Positions 18,135 through 25,889 of a stretch of DNA of 37,493 nt are shown one piece after another. A program made the translations under genes and the position numbers. The notes under the pieces are model-generated. The model was not told the DNA's origin and did not search any database. It was given only the letters and a program-made list of their open reading frames with translations. Numbering within the stretch: position 1 is the first letter of the stretch; each line of letters starts with the position of its first letter. The stretch lies in contig JAFSUD010000046.1 in assembly GCA_017445405.1 (NCBI GenBank), forward strand, positions 1-37,493, read 5' to 3'. The DNA is from Synergistaceae bacterium. Its GTDB lineage: Bacteria; Synergistota; Synergistia; Synergistales; Aminobacteriaceae.

Positions 18135-18380
18135 GCAGGGGACTCTGCCTCCCGGCCTTACACTCAACAGCAACGGAGTAATTTCCGGTATTCCTGAAGA
18201 GGCAGGAGCTTTAGTGAGGGCGGAAGCTGGAGAACGTACAGGCATGAAGTATTTCACAATCAATGTTGCTCCGTATGATGAGAAGCGCGGGGCATCATCA
18301 GGAGGCGGAGGCTGCAATTCTGGCTATGGTGCTGCAGTAATTGCGCTGATAGTTCCGTTGCTGAGACGGCGGAAGCATCA
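18133..18380 (+). pseudogene. Duplicated 3' tail of giant Synerg-CTERM gene
   Basis: This frame repeats the last part of the Ig protein: half of the final Ig domain, the linker, SSGGGGCN, the hydrophobic helix and RRRKH. It sits in tandem at a 296-bp period. Relative to the original there is an in-frame 9-base deletion (AFRFLVKAE becomes ALVRAE). The stop TAA has become CAA, so the frame runs on through the copied terminator to 18468. A TTG at 18133 starts the frame in register, and GGGGAG from the terminator arm lies upstream as a possible ribosome-binding site. There is no signal peptide, so it is not a working surface protein. Confidence 0.8.
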
Positions 18381-18389
18381 ACGGCGAGG

Positions 18390-18421
18390 CACTCTCCCGA
18401 GAAAAGGGGGAGTGTTTTTTT
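18390..18421 (+). terminator. Copied intrinsic terminator
   Basis: CACTCTCCC and GGGGGAGTG form the same hairpin as at 18103-18134, followed by seven T. It was carried along in the tail duplication and still looks functional. Confidence 0.85.
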
Positions 18422-18449
18422 GCGCTCATATCATGAATTGGGCTATAAT
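18420..18449 (+). promoter_or_regulatory. Promoter for unknown exported protein
   Basis: TATAAT at 18444-18449 with a weak -35 TTGCGC (18420-18425), 18-base spacing, directly after the copied terminator. The next gene starts about 45 bases downstream. Confidence 0.45.
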
Positions 18450-18494
18450 ACGGCGAATTTATCCGTAAATTAATCATGAGAGCAGGTGAATATT

Positions 18495-19343
18495 TTGTCC
18501 GGCACTTTTACTCGGGCATTTTTGCTGACAGGGCTATTATTTACGATTGCGCAGCCGGCAAATTACGCAGACGCAGCAGAACGCATAACAATCAATCCCG
18601 GCAACGGAGCATCGCTTCAGGGAGCACGGACATACTCCGGCGTAGTCATGGCAGCATACCAGAAAGTTTACGCAATGAACTTCGAGATCTGGAAACCTTC
18701 AGACCTTCCCGCAGGCTGGTACGCAACTTTTGACGGCTTCCCGGTCGCACAGATCGCAGAAAACAGGTGGGTATACGGTCAGCTCGACATCGACGGAACT
18801 ATCAGGCCTACTAATGTCCTCGTGGGATCGGTCGTCCCCTCGAGCGTTCCCGGACTCGCTAGGGTTGCAGCAGTCTGGAGCTACGGCCGGAGCGTAAATT
18901 CTCCTGAGTTCCAGAAAATCAGGGACTACAGATGCAACAGAATGGGCTGGCTGAATGACGGCTACGTAAACACTATCATTGCATGGAACACTCACAGGCC
19001 CGGCGTTTATGTGTGGTTAGGCAACAGGTGGAAGAGACTCACTCCCAGAACCGGCGAGTACACTTGGCAGATGCTCAAGCGTTTAAGCCCGTGGATAGCT
19101 GACGAACTCCGGAAAAATCATGCGTGGTATCAGGGAGGCGAGCCTATGGAGATTGCGGACTTGGCTAGGCAGTGGGGCTACATCTGGGGCGGAAGAGTCA
19201 TTCTCGAGAGCCTGAAGGCCTTTAAGGACAGCAATGGCAGTGAAGGGCAGGTTACCTCTTTCCGCGAGTCGAGTTCCGGCAGCAGCGAGTCATCAACGCC
19301 TCCCTCGAAGGAGAACACCGGGCCGCAATGGGACGTAGATTAG
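18495..19343 (+). CDS. Exported protein of unknown function
   Basis: I do not recognise this family. The protein (282 residues from TTG 18495) has a signal peptide whose hydrophobic core is AFLLTGLLFTIAQPA, with likely cleavage near ADA. The mature part is rich in Trp, Tyr, Gly and Arg and contains segments such as KPSDLPAGWYATFDGFPV and NTHRPGVYVWLGNRWKRL. The tail is a Ser/Gly/Thr/Pro-rich disordered stretch ending WDVD. It looks like a soluble periplasmic or secreted protein. AGGTGA (18484-18489) supports the TTG. A GTG at 18486 overlaps that site and would add three residues. The TPR-like gene follows 18 bases later. Confidence 0.75.
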   Translation: MSGTFTRAFLLTGLLFTIAQPANYADAAERITINPGNGASLQGARTYSGVVMAAYQKVYAMNFEIWKPSDLPAGWYATFDGFPVAQIAENRWVYGQLDIDGTIRPTNVLVGSVVPSSVPGLARVAAVWSYGRSVNSPEFQKIRDYRCNRMGWLNDGYVNTIIAWNTHRPGVYVWLGNRWKRLTPRTGEYTWQMLKRLSPWIADELRKNHAWYQGGEPMEIADLARQWGYIWGGRVILESLKAFKDSNGSEGQVTSFRESSSGSSESSTPPSKENTGPQWDVD

Positions 19344-19361
19344 CGGGGTGAAGAAGAATCT

Positions 19362-20276
19362 ATGACAGCAAAACGCACAGCTAAACCCCCGAAGGAGAGA
19401 ATTGACCAGCTCCTCAATATGGCATGGAACACAAAGAGTACTGCCCGGACTCTCGCGATCGTGAATCAGATTCTCGAGATTTCACCGGGCAACGTGGACG
19501 CGTTAGTCATGAAGGCCGACAACATTCAGGACGCGGACGAACGTGCAGGAATACTCTTGCGCGCATTGCAGGCTCTGACTTTTTCGGGCGGAGACTATGA
19601 CCCGGAAGACAGAGATATTCTTCTCTACGTCGTGAACCAGAGGCTGGCCTACACTTACTTTTACGCTAACAAGTTTGATGAAGCCCTGAGATTCTGCGAG
19701 GCTGCCCTGAAGTCCGGAGCTGTTCATGATGACCCCGACGCAGAAGCAAGCGAGGAAGGCATGAAGTCATTGCACTACAGGCTGCTTATTGAGCGCGGAG
19801 ACTGGCAGAAGATTATTGCTGAGACTATGCGCGACGAAGAGCACTCGTGGGCGTGGGGGTATTCACGGATGATTGCGGCTTGGATGCTCGGCAGCGATAA
19901 CACCCGGCGCGTGTGTGCGAGCATGTTCTGGGATGTCTTGGCCATGAGTCCGGATATTCCGTTCTACATGCTGGGGTACTTTGCAGAGCCTGACGACGGA
20001 GCGAGCCAGAGATCACACGACGAGTTCGACTTTGCATTGCTGTACTACGATGCGCTGTCCGTGTCGGATGACTTCTTCAACTGGTTCACGAGGGGAACTA
20101 TATTATTCGGCCTTCTGTCTGGACGCTTTGAGGAACGTGAACGAGAATACCTCCTTGATGTCCTTGACACACTGGGGGGCTATGAGGAGTACGAGAGAAT
20201 GAGCGGCCTTATTGTTGAAGGAGAAGATGAGGCAGTGATTGAGATGCTGGCGGCTAATAAATGTCTTGCAGAGTAA
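19362..20276 (+). CDS. TPR-like helical-repeat protein
   Basis: This 304-residue protein has no signal peptide. Its first 140 residues read as tetratricopeptide-like helical pairs (RTLAIVNQILEISPGNVDALVMKAD, in which N-V-D-A-L and alanine/leucine heptads stand out, then ADERAGILLRALQAL and FDEALRFCEAALKSG). The rest is acidic and mainly helical, and ends in the peptide EAVIEMLAANKCLAE. It probably mediates protein contacts in the cytoplasm; the partner is unknown. It follows the exported protein by 18 bases and is likely co-transcribed. Its last 14 codons are repeated three more times downstream (20309-20615). Confidence 0.75.
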   Translation: MTAKRTAKPPKERIDQLLNMAWNTKSTARTLAIVNQILEISPGNVDALVMKADNIQDADERAGILLRALQALTFSGGDYDPEDRDILLYVVNQRLAYTYFYANKFDEALRFCEAALKSGAVHDDPDAEASEEGMKSLHYRLLIERGDWQKIIAETMRDEEHSWAWGYSRMIAAWMLGSDNTRRVCASMFWDVLAMSPDIPFYMLGYFAEPDDGASQRSHDEFDFALLYYDALSVSDDFFNWFTRGTILFGLLSGRFEEREREYLLDVLDTLGGYEEYERMSGLIVEGEDEAVIEMLAANKCLAE

Positions 20277-20615
20277 AGAGATGTAAGCTGCCCCGCTTGT
20301 TGAGGGAGATGACCGCGAGTCTGCGGGCACGGCTAAGCCACGAGGCAGTAATTGAGATGTTAGCGGCTAATAAGTGTTTTGCAGAGTAAAGAGATGTAAG
20401 CTGCCCCGCTTGTTGAGGGAGATGACCGCGAGTCTGCGGGCACGGCTAAGCCATGAGGCAGTGATTGAGATGCTGGCAGCCAACAAATGCCTTGCAGAGT
20501 AAAGAGGTGTAAACTGTCTCACTTGTTGAAGGAGATGACCGCGAGTCTGCGGGCACGGCTAAGCCACGAGGCAGTGATTGAGATGTTAGCAGCGAACAAA
20601 TGTTTAACAGAATAA
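20229..20615 (+). repeat. Four tandem copies of a gene 3' tail, 113-bp period
   Basis: The end of the TPR-like gene, coding EAVIEMLAANKCLAE, recurs at 20342, 20455 and 20568 with a strict 113-bp period. Copies differ mainly at synonymous positions (only Leu/Phe and Ala/Thr changes). The intervening segment from GATGACCGCGAGTCTGCGGG through GGCTAAGCCA is identical in all three spacers and holds a CCGC-N6-GCGG hairpin. Its ATG (20309, 20422, 20535) opens a 26-codon frame beginning MTASLRARLSHE that runs in register into each tail copy. Whether these mini-proteins are made is unknown; a GGAG sits too close to the ATG for good initiation. This array fills the 20277-20641 gap. Confidence 0.9.
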
Positions 20616-20641
20616 ATTAACTACACAGGAGAAAATATATA

Positions 20642-23152
20642 TTGCCTAGAAAAATTGATACTAATTCAAGATTGAGACTGACTCCCGATAAACTCAGGAA
20701 GATTAAGCCCCCCGAGTCATGGAAGATCAGCACAACAGATGACATAGCATTACCCAAGACACGCAGGCCCGAGCCGTTAATCGGCCAGCAGAGAGCCGTC
20801 GAGTCTATAGAGTTCGGCCTCGCAGTACACGGGAGCGGCTACAACATTTTCGTGATAGGCCAGCCCGGCAGCGGACGCACAAGCTACATCCTTGAAAGAC
20901 TCCGCAGCATGGCTCTGACTCTTCCCGCACCTGACGACTGGGTCTACCTCTACAACTTCGACAAGCCCGGAGAACCTCTCTCGGTGAACATCCCCGCAGG
21001 CAGGGGCAAGAAGTTATGTGATGAGCTCGACGAACTCGTCAAGGACATGAAGGCAGCCATCAGCAAAGCGTTCGAGCAGTCCCAGTACGAAGACGCGAAA
21101 GCCTCTCACATCAAAGAGTTTCAGGAGAAGGCCAGCGCAATAATGGACAAGCTGAAGGCTCGTGCAGCAAAGGATAATTTCTCCCTTAAGCGCACACCGC
21201 AGGGGTTCATCAACATACCGCTCATCAAGGACAAGGACGAGGAAGGCAACGAGATTTACCGTGAAGTGAAGCCTGAAGAGTTCGAGGCGTTTGACGAGAA
21301 GAAGCAGAAAAGATTCATGGCAGCCAGCGAACGCATAGGTCAGCGTACCCTCGCCGGAATGCGTGAGATCCGCGACATGGAGAAAGCTCTCAAGGACAAG
21401 CTCTCCAAGCTCGAGGCCGAGATCTGCAGGAGTGCTATTGAGCCGTGCCTCAAAGACTTGCGCGACAAGTACGCAGACAATGAGGCATTACTCGCATGGT
21501 TCGCAAGAATGACTGATGACGTAATCGAGAACTCCGGCGCATTCGTTACAGCAGCAAGAGACGAGAACGCAGAAGTAGACTTCACGCGCTATCATGCGAA
21601 TCTCTTTGTCAGCAACGATCCCGCAAAAGGTGCTCCCGTAATCTGGGAGACTAACCCGACGTACTACAACCTTTCCGGGCGCGTCGAGTACGAGAGTCAT
21701 CAAGGCTACTTGTACACCGACTTCCGGAAAATAGTTGCCGGGGCATTCCACAAGGCTAACGGCGGATTTCTGGTGATTGACGCAGAAAAAGTCTTGATGA
21801 ACTTCATGAGCTGGGAGGCCGTCAAGAGGCTCATGCGCACAGGCGAGGCAGCTATTGAGAACTTGGGCGAACAGTACGGTGCACTGCCTATCTCATCACT
21901 TCGTCCGTCCCCCATCAAGATAAACACTAAGATAATCATGACGGGTTCGCCGTACATTTATGAGCTTCTGCAATATTACGATGCGGAGTTCAGCAAGATT
22001 TTCAAGATAAAGGCGAGCTTTGATTACGACATGCCCAGAACAGCCAGCAATGAGCGGTGGATGGCAAGATTTATTGCTGAGGCAGTGAAGCGCGAGAACA
22101 TGAAGCCGTTTGATGCGTCGGCACTGAGCGAGATAATCGAGTGGTCGAGCCGTGAAGCTGAAGATCAGAATCTCCTCTCCGTCGAGGTAGGGAGTCTGCG
22201 TGAACTTCTCGCAGAGTCCAATGCGTGGGCGGACGTTTCGGCCAAGTCGCAGACAGTTACGCGCGGAGATGTCATCAAGGCCATAGAGCACAAAAATTAC
22301 CGTTCAGGACTCTACCGGGACAAGCTAGCTCGTGCATTCAGGGACGGAGTTATTCACATTGACACGTCAGGCACGGCAGTCGGTCAGATTAACGGCCTAA
22401 GCGTGATTGACATGAACGACTACAGATTCGGCCACCCGTCGCGAATCACCGCAAACGTCTTCATGGGGCAGGAGGGAGTCGTGAACATTGAGCGCGAGGT
22501 CAAGATGACAGGCCCCATCCACAACAAGGGCTTGATGATTCTGTCGAGCTATCTCGGACGCAAATACGCTCAGGATATGCCGTTGTCTCTCAGTGCGCAC
22601 ATAACGTTTGAGCAGAATTATTCCGGCATCGAGGGAGACAGCGCAAGTTCGACGGAGCTTTACTGCATCTTGTCGGCACTGTCAGGCCTTCCCCTAAAGC
22701 AGGGAATAGCTGTTACGGGGAGCGTTGACCAGTTCGGGACGATTCAGCCCATCGGAGGCGTGAATGAGAAGATAGAGGGATTCTATGAGTACTGCAAGAT
22801 AGCGGGCCTCACAGGTGAACAGGGAGTGATGATTCCTGAAGCAAATATGCGTCATCTCATGCTGAACAATGAAGTGATTGATGCTGTACGCGAGGGGAAA
22901 TTCTCTGTGTGGTCAGTGAGCAATGTTGACGAAGGCATCGAGTTATTGACCGGCGTAACGGCTGGGAAGCTGAGAAAGGATAACTCCTACACTGAGGGCA
23001 GCGTTCACGGACTGGTGAAGTCACGCCTGAAGAAGATGCTCTCCGACGGAATAAGGCTCGAGAAACGATTCGGACACATTCCGCGCAAGTCCCGCAGGAA
23101 GAAAGCTGCTGCAGCTCCCAATGAATCAGGCACAGATACTCCGAATACTTGA
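20642..23152 (+). CDS. Lon-like ATP-dependent protease (AAA_32/S16)
   Basis: An 836-residue cytoplasmic AAA+ protease of the Lon-homolog type seen in E. coli YcbZ/LonH. The Walker A loop GQPGSGRTS is near residue 75, a long helical insertion spans about 130-290, and an ATPase region with ESHQGYLYTDFRKIVAG and GGFLVIDAEKVL (Walker B-like) follows. The C-terminal S16 domain has the catalytic serine in EGDSASSTE (about residue 666) and lysine in GGVNEKIEGF (about 709). The start is TTG with AGGAG about 10 nt upstream. The 3' end overlaps the nth start by 32 bases, so the two are translationally linked. It likely degrades damaged or regulatory proteins. Confidence 0.92.
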   Translation: MPRKIDTNSRLRLTPDKLRKIKPPESWKISTTDDIALPKTRRPEPLIGQQRAVESIEFGLAVHGSGYNIFVIGQPGSGRTSYILERLRSMALTLPAPDDWVYLYNFDKPGEPLSVNIPAGRGKKLCDELDELVKDMKAAISKAFEQSQYEDAKASHIKEFQEKASAIMDKLKARAAKDNFSLKRTPQGFINIPLIKDKDEEGNEIYREVKPEEFEAFDEKKQKRFMAASERIGQRTLAGMREIRDMEKALKDKLSKLEAEICRSAIEPCLKDLRDKYADNEALLAWFARMTDDVIENSGAFVTAARDENAEVDFTRYHANLFVSNDPAKGAPVIWETNPTYYNLSGRVEYESHQGYLYTDFRKIVAGAFHKANGGFLVIDAEKVLMNFMSWEAVKRLMRTGEAAIENLGEQYGALPISSLRPSPIKINTKIIMTGSPYIYELLQYYDAEFSKIFKIKASFDYDMPRTASNERWMARFIAEAVKRENMKPFDASALSEIIEWSSREAEDQNLLSVEVGSLRELLAESNAWADVSAKSQTVTRGDVIKAIEHKNYRSGLYRDKLARAFRDGVIHIDTSGTAVGQINGLSVIDMNDYRFGHPSRITANVFMGQEGVVNIEREVKMTGPIHNKGLMILSSYLGRKYAQDMPLSLSAHITFEQNYSGIEGDSASSTELYCILSALSGLPLKQGIAVTGSVDQFGTIQPIGGVNEKIEGFYEYCKIAGLTGEQGVMIPEANMRHLMLNNEVIDAVREGKFSVWSVSNVDEGIELLTGVTAGKLRKDNSYTEGSVHGLVKSRLKKMLSDGIRLEKRFGHIPRKSRRKKAAAAPNESGTDTPNT

Positions 23153-23786
23153 CCTTCTTGAACAGGAATATCACAACGAAGCCCGTTCACCTGAGCTTGG
23201 CCACACTGAGCCTCTGGATGGGCTGATTCTCACTGTCTTATCCCAGAACACTAACGACAGAAACAGGGACGCAGCATTCATGAATCTCAAGGCTAATTTT
23301 CCCTCATGGCAGAGTGTGATTGATGCAGGTGCGGAGAAGCTGGAGGCAGTGATTCGGACTGCAGGACTCGCCCACACGAAAGCTCAGAGAATCATCACGA
23401 TACTTCAGAGAGTTCATTATGACTTCGGAGATTACTCGCTCCTGAAACTTGCGGAACGTAAGCGTGAAGAGATATGCGCGTACTTGCGTGCACTGCCCGG
23501 AGTCGGGGCAAAGACTGTTGCGTGCGTTCTGCTGTTCGACCTGAAGATGAAGGCGTTTCCTGTGGATACTCACGTGAGCAGAGTCGCGAGACGAGTCGGA
23601 GTCGTTCCTGAAAAGTACTCTCCTGAAGAAATCTGTGCTGTGATGGAGTCTGCCGTTCCTGAATCGCGCTGTCTCGGTGGGCATGTAAACATGATTGCTC
23701 ACGGACGGGCGGTGTGTCATTCTCAGAGGCCGAAGTGTGAGGCGTGCGTTCTGTCTGGAATGTGTCTGCGGGTTGGCTGTCAATAA
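23121..23786 (+). CDS. nth: Endonuclease III (DNA glycosylase/AP lyase)
   Basis: This enzyme removes oxidised pyrimidines and cleaves at the abasic site. The 221-residue protein has the helix-hairpin-helix LPGVGAKTVA with the catalytic lysine near residue 131 and the catalytic aspartate in FPVDTHVSR near 149. The [4Fe-4S] motif is complete (Cys199, 206, 209, 215; spacing C-x6-C-x2-C-x5-C). The ATG lies inside the end of the Lon-like gene. The 3' end converges on a transposase fragment and is copied once downstream (23998-24062). Confidence 0.95.
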   Translation: MNQAQILRILDLLEQEYHNEARSPELGHTEPLDGLILTVLSQNTNDRNRDAAFMNLKANFPSWQSVIDAGAEKLEAVIRTAGLAHTKAQRIITILQRVHYDFGDYSLLKLAERKREEICAYLRALPGVGAKTVACVLLFDLKMKAFPVDTHVSRVARRVGVVPEKYSPEEICAVMESAVPESRCLGGHVNMIAHGRAVCHSQRPKCEACVLSGMCLRVGCQ

Positions 23787-23982
23787 TGATGTGCTTAGTT
23801 ACTCTCTTGTACTCTTTTATCTGTGCGGGAAGTCTGCGTTTTCGTGTGATTAATACTCCGTCATCGTCTAACTTTCCCAAGTAATGCTGCTTATTTCGTG
23901 GCTTTCCCTGCTTGTTGCGGTAACTTCTCCCCTCGTAAACGTAGATTGCTTTCTTCACCTTACGCTCTATTATGCAGCCCAT
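23779..23982 (-). pseudogene. Transposase N-terminal fragment, copy 2
   Basis: Sixty-eight codons read KKAIYVYEGRSYRNKQGKPR then KQHYLGKLDDDG, the start of an IS4/IS1634-type transposase (compare the family pattern YVYES.SYWDKEKK.PRNKQ..LGKLD). The catalytic DDE domain is absent. The frame stops being transposase where it meets the nth stop codon on the other strand. It is a near-identical copy of the fragment at 24055-24258, 276 bases away. Confidence 0.65.
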
Positions 23983-24054
23983 TATGTGTTTGACGTTTTC
24001 AGAAGCCAGAGTGTGAGGCGTGCGTGCTGTCGGGAATGTGTCAGAAGGTGGGGT

Positions 24055-24258
24055 GTCAATAATTATGTGCTTAGTTACTCTCTTGTACTCCTTTATCTGT
24101 GCGGGGAGCTTGCGTTTTCGTGTGATTAATATTCCGTCATCGTCTAACTTTCCCAAGTAACGCTGCTTATTTCTCGGCTTTCCCTGCTTGTTGCGGTAGC
24201 TTTTCCCCTCGTAAACGTAGATTGCTTTCTTCACCCTGCGCTGTATAATGTAGCTCAT
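24055..24258 (-). pseudogene. Transposase N-terminal fragment, copy 1
   Basis: The frame starts at ATG 24258 (MSYIIQRRVKKAIYVYEGKS) and covers the N-terminal domain of an IS4/IS1634-type transposase for 68 codons. It then runs antisense through the copied nth tail. With only the N-terminal domain present it cannot catalyse transposition. The insertion sequence was probably truncated before the tandem duplication because both copies end at the same base. Confidence 0.65.
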
Positions 24259-24314
24259 AAATAATTACTCCTATCATTCAAAACTGTCATAAATTATTAC
24301 ACACTCCGGAGATT

Positions 24315-24343
24315 TTGACAACTACTTTATCAACTACACTAAT
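24315..24343 (+). promoter_or_regulatory. Promoter for L,D-transpeptidase gene
   Basis: A perfect -35 TTGACA (24315-24320) with a 17-base spacer to ACTAAT (24338-24343), about 55 bases before the start codon. Confidence 0.55.
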
Positions 24344-24398
24344 GATAAAATTTCCGGCATGTAGTCTACATTTTTTCAAAGAAGGATGATTGATATTC

Positions 24399-25067
24399 AT
24401 GCTCAAAATTTTAGCAACATGTATTCTCTTGATGGTGTCTCCTGCCTTCGCTAAAGAATCTCCCGAGTGGATAGGCGGACTTTCAGCAGCAGATGACGCA
24501 GAACAGTTAGTGATCGTCTCCGGGACTCACGGCTCAAACGCGCGCTTCTCAATGCACGAGAAGGACGAGGACGGAACATGGCACGAGATAGTTTCTTGCG
24601 CGGCATACATCGGCAAAAAAGGCTTCGGCAAGACAAGAGAGGGCGACATGAAGACTCCCGTCGGAGTGTACACGTTCACGAAAGCGTTCGGGATTCTGCC
24701 GGATCCGGGCTGCAGGATGCCTTACACGCAGGTTGATGACTCGCACTACTGGGCAGCAGACAGCAATTTTCCCAAGTACTACAACATGTTTGTGTCGACG
24801 AGGGAGCAGGAGGACTTCGAGGTTACTTCGGAGAGCGAACACATCATTGATTACGACATGGCCTATAAATATTGCCTCAACATAAGCTGGAACACCGAGA
24901 GGACTCCCGGCAAAGGCTCGGCGATATTCCTTCACTGCCAGACAAAGAACAAGTTCACTGCAGGCTGTGTAGCAATCCCCGAAGACAAGATGCGCGAAGT
25001 CATGAGGCACGTAAAAGACGGCTGCGTAGTAATCATGGACACAAGCAAAAACATTCAGGACTACTAA
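24399..25067 (+). CDS. Exported L,D-transpeptidase (YkuD fold)
   Basis: This family forms 3-3 cross-links or attaches proteins to peptidoglycan, using a cysteine nucleophile. The protein (222 residues from ATG 24399) has a signal peptide ending SPAFA. The catalytic-domain markers are GDMKTPVGVYTFTKAFG and IFLHCQTKNKFTAGCVAIPE, with the His near 178 and the nucleophile Cys near 189; the usual SHGC is here TAGC. It is of the single-domain ErfK/YafK-like type without LysM. A TTG at 24390 is possible but too close to GAAGGA (24381-24386). The chromate-transporter genes begin two bases after its stop and are probably in the same operon. Confidence 0.85.
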   Translation: MLKILATCILLMVSPAFAKESPEWIGGLSAADDAEQLVIVSGTHGSNARFSMHEKDEDGTWHEIVSCAAYIGKKGFGKTREGDMKTPVGVYTFTKAFGILPDPGCRMPYTQVDDSHYWAADSNFPKYYNMFVSTREQEDFEVTSESEHIIDYDMAYKYCLNISWNTERTPGKGSAIFLHCQTKNKFTAGCVAIPEDKMREVMRHVKDGCVVIMDTSKNIQDY

Positions 25068-25069
25068 TC

Positions 25070-25606
25070 ATGAGACTGCTAATCGACTTATTCATCACGT
25101 TCGCAAAAATGGGTGCTGTTACGTTCGGGGGCGGATATGCGATGCTCCCGATACTTCAGCGGGAAATCGTCGAGAACAAGAAATGGGGCACAGATGAGGA
25201 ACTTGCGGACTATTACGCAATAGGCCAGTGCACGCCGGGAGTAATAGCTGTGAATGTTGCGACGTTCATCGGGAGAAAGACTGCCGGAAATATCGGGGGC
25301 ATAGTTGCGACTCTGGGAGTAGTTTTCCCGTCGGTGGTGATAATTACTCTCCTGGCCGGAGTGATTCAGGCTTACTCTTCGCTAGAGTGGGTAGCTCATG
25401 CCTTCGCAGGTATCAGAGTCTGCGTGTGCGTCTTAATCTTCAATGCAGTGATTAAGCTCTTCGCTAAAGCCATCATTGACGCAAAAACTCTCTGCATCTA
25501 TCTCGTAGTGCTCGCGTGTGCGGTCTTCCTGAACGTTTCGCCCGTAGTGTTCGTAGTGTGCTCTGCCGTCGCGGGAATACTTCTGAAGGCAGGTGTGAAG
25601 CCGTGA
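25070..25606 (+). CDS. Chromate transporter, half-size protein A
   Basis: A 178-residue membrane protein of the ChrA family with about five hydrophobic helices. It has the family signature near the N terminus (FAKMGAVTFGGGYAMLPILQ) followed by IGQCTPGVIAVNVATFIGRK. Half-size ChrA proteins usually work as pairs encoded side by side; the partner here is the 25890 gene. The ATG is chosen because the ChrA domain starts at it and it follows the upstream stop by two bases. The substrate may be chromate or sulfate-like anions; half-size members are often of unproven substrate. Confidence 0.88.
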   Translation: MRLLIDLFITFAKMGAVTFGGGYAMLPILQREIVENKKWGTDEELADYYAIGQCTPGVIAVNVATFIGRKTAGNIGGIVATLGVVFPSVVIITLLAGVIQAYSSLEWVAHAFAGIRVCVCVLIFNAVIKLFAKAIIDAKTLCIYLVVLACAVFLNVSPVVFVVCSAVAGILLKAGVKP

Positions 25607-25887
25607 AAAGTGATTACAAGTTCCTCATTCTTGCTGGCATTGCGGGAATTATCATAGCTGTCTCCATTGTGGTCATATCTATAACGCTTGCGTCGTCAAT
25701 GCTTGCGTCGTCAGATGAACCTCTGAACCGTCATGTCTCAGTGTATGACAACAACGGCAAACTTCTCAGGGAATACAGCGGCCGGCTCACGCGCATACGA
25801 CGCGGAGATAACGGAATACGCTTTAGAGCAGACGGCAGACAAATAATCATTCAGGGCGGCATCACAATAATAGAGGAGGCAGAATAA
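25603..25887 (+). CDS. Small single-helix membrane protein between chrA halves
   Basis: A 94-residue protein starting at GTG 25603, overlapping the previous stop by four bases (GTGA). It has a short charged N terminus, one transmembrane helix (FLILAGIAGIIIAVSIVVIS) and a small soluble domain with VYDNNGKLLREYSGRLTRI. I do not recognise a family. Its placement inside a ChrA half-transporter pair, tightly overlapping, suggests an accessory subunit or simply co-expression; GAGGAGG for the next gene lies at its 3' end. Confidence 0.7.
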   Translation: MKSDYKFLILAGIAGIIIAVSIVVISITLASSMLASSDEPLNRHVSVYDNNGKLLREYSGRLTRIRRGDNGIRFRADGRQIIIQGGITIIEEAE

Positions 25888-25889
25888 CT

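Larger units (their letters stand above)
23722..24273. repeat. 276-bp tandem repeat: nth tail plus transposase fragment
   Basis: The segment from about 23722 is repeated from about 23998 with a 276-bp period. Each unit contains the end of nth on the plus strand and the first 68 codons of a transposase on the minus strand, meeting tail to tail. The second nth tail (23998-24062) still codes PECEACVLSGMCQKVGCQ and a stop, but has no in-frame start before it. Confidence 0.85.

Noticed and set aside
18381..18468. Extended C terminus of the tail copy beyond RRRKH
   Set aside because: It results from loss of the stop codon and translates a copied terminator and promoter region; unlikely to be a selected protein.
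20229..20615. A diversity-generating retroelement (template/variable repeat pair at gene ends)
   Set aside because: No reverse transcriptase is present in the window, and copy differences are mostly synonymous and not concentrated at adenines.
20229..20615. CRISPR-like array with 113-bp period
   Set aside because: The repeated unit contains coding tail and spacer that are both conserved; there are no variable spacers and no cas genes.
23395..24258. A 287-codon minus-strand gene
   Set aside because: It consists of two tandem transposase N-terminal fragments joined by antisense reading of the nth tail, and finally runs antisense into nth.
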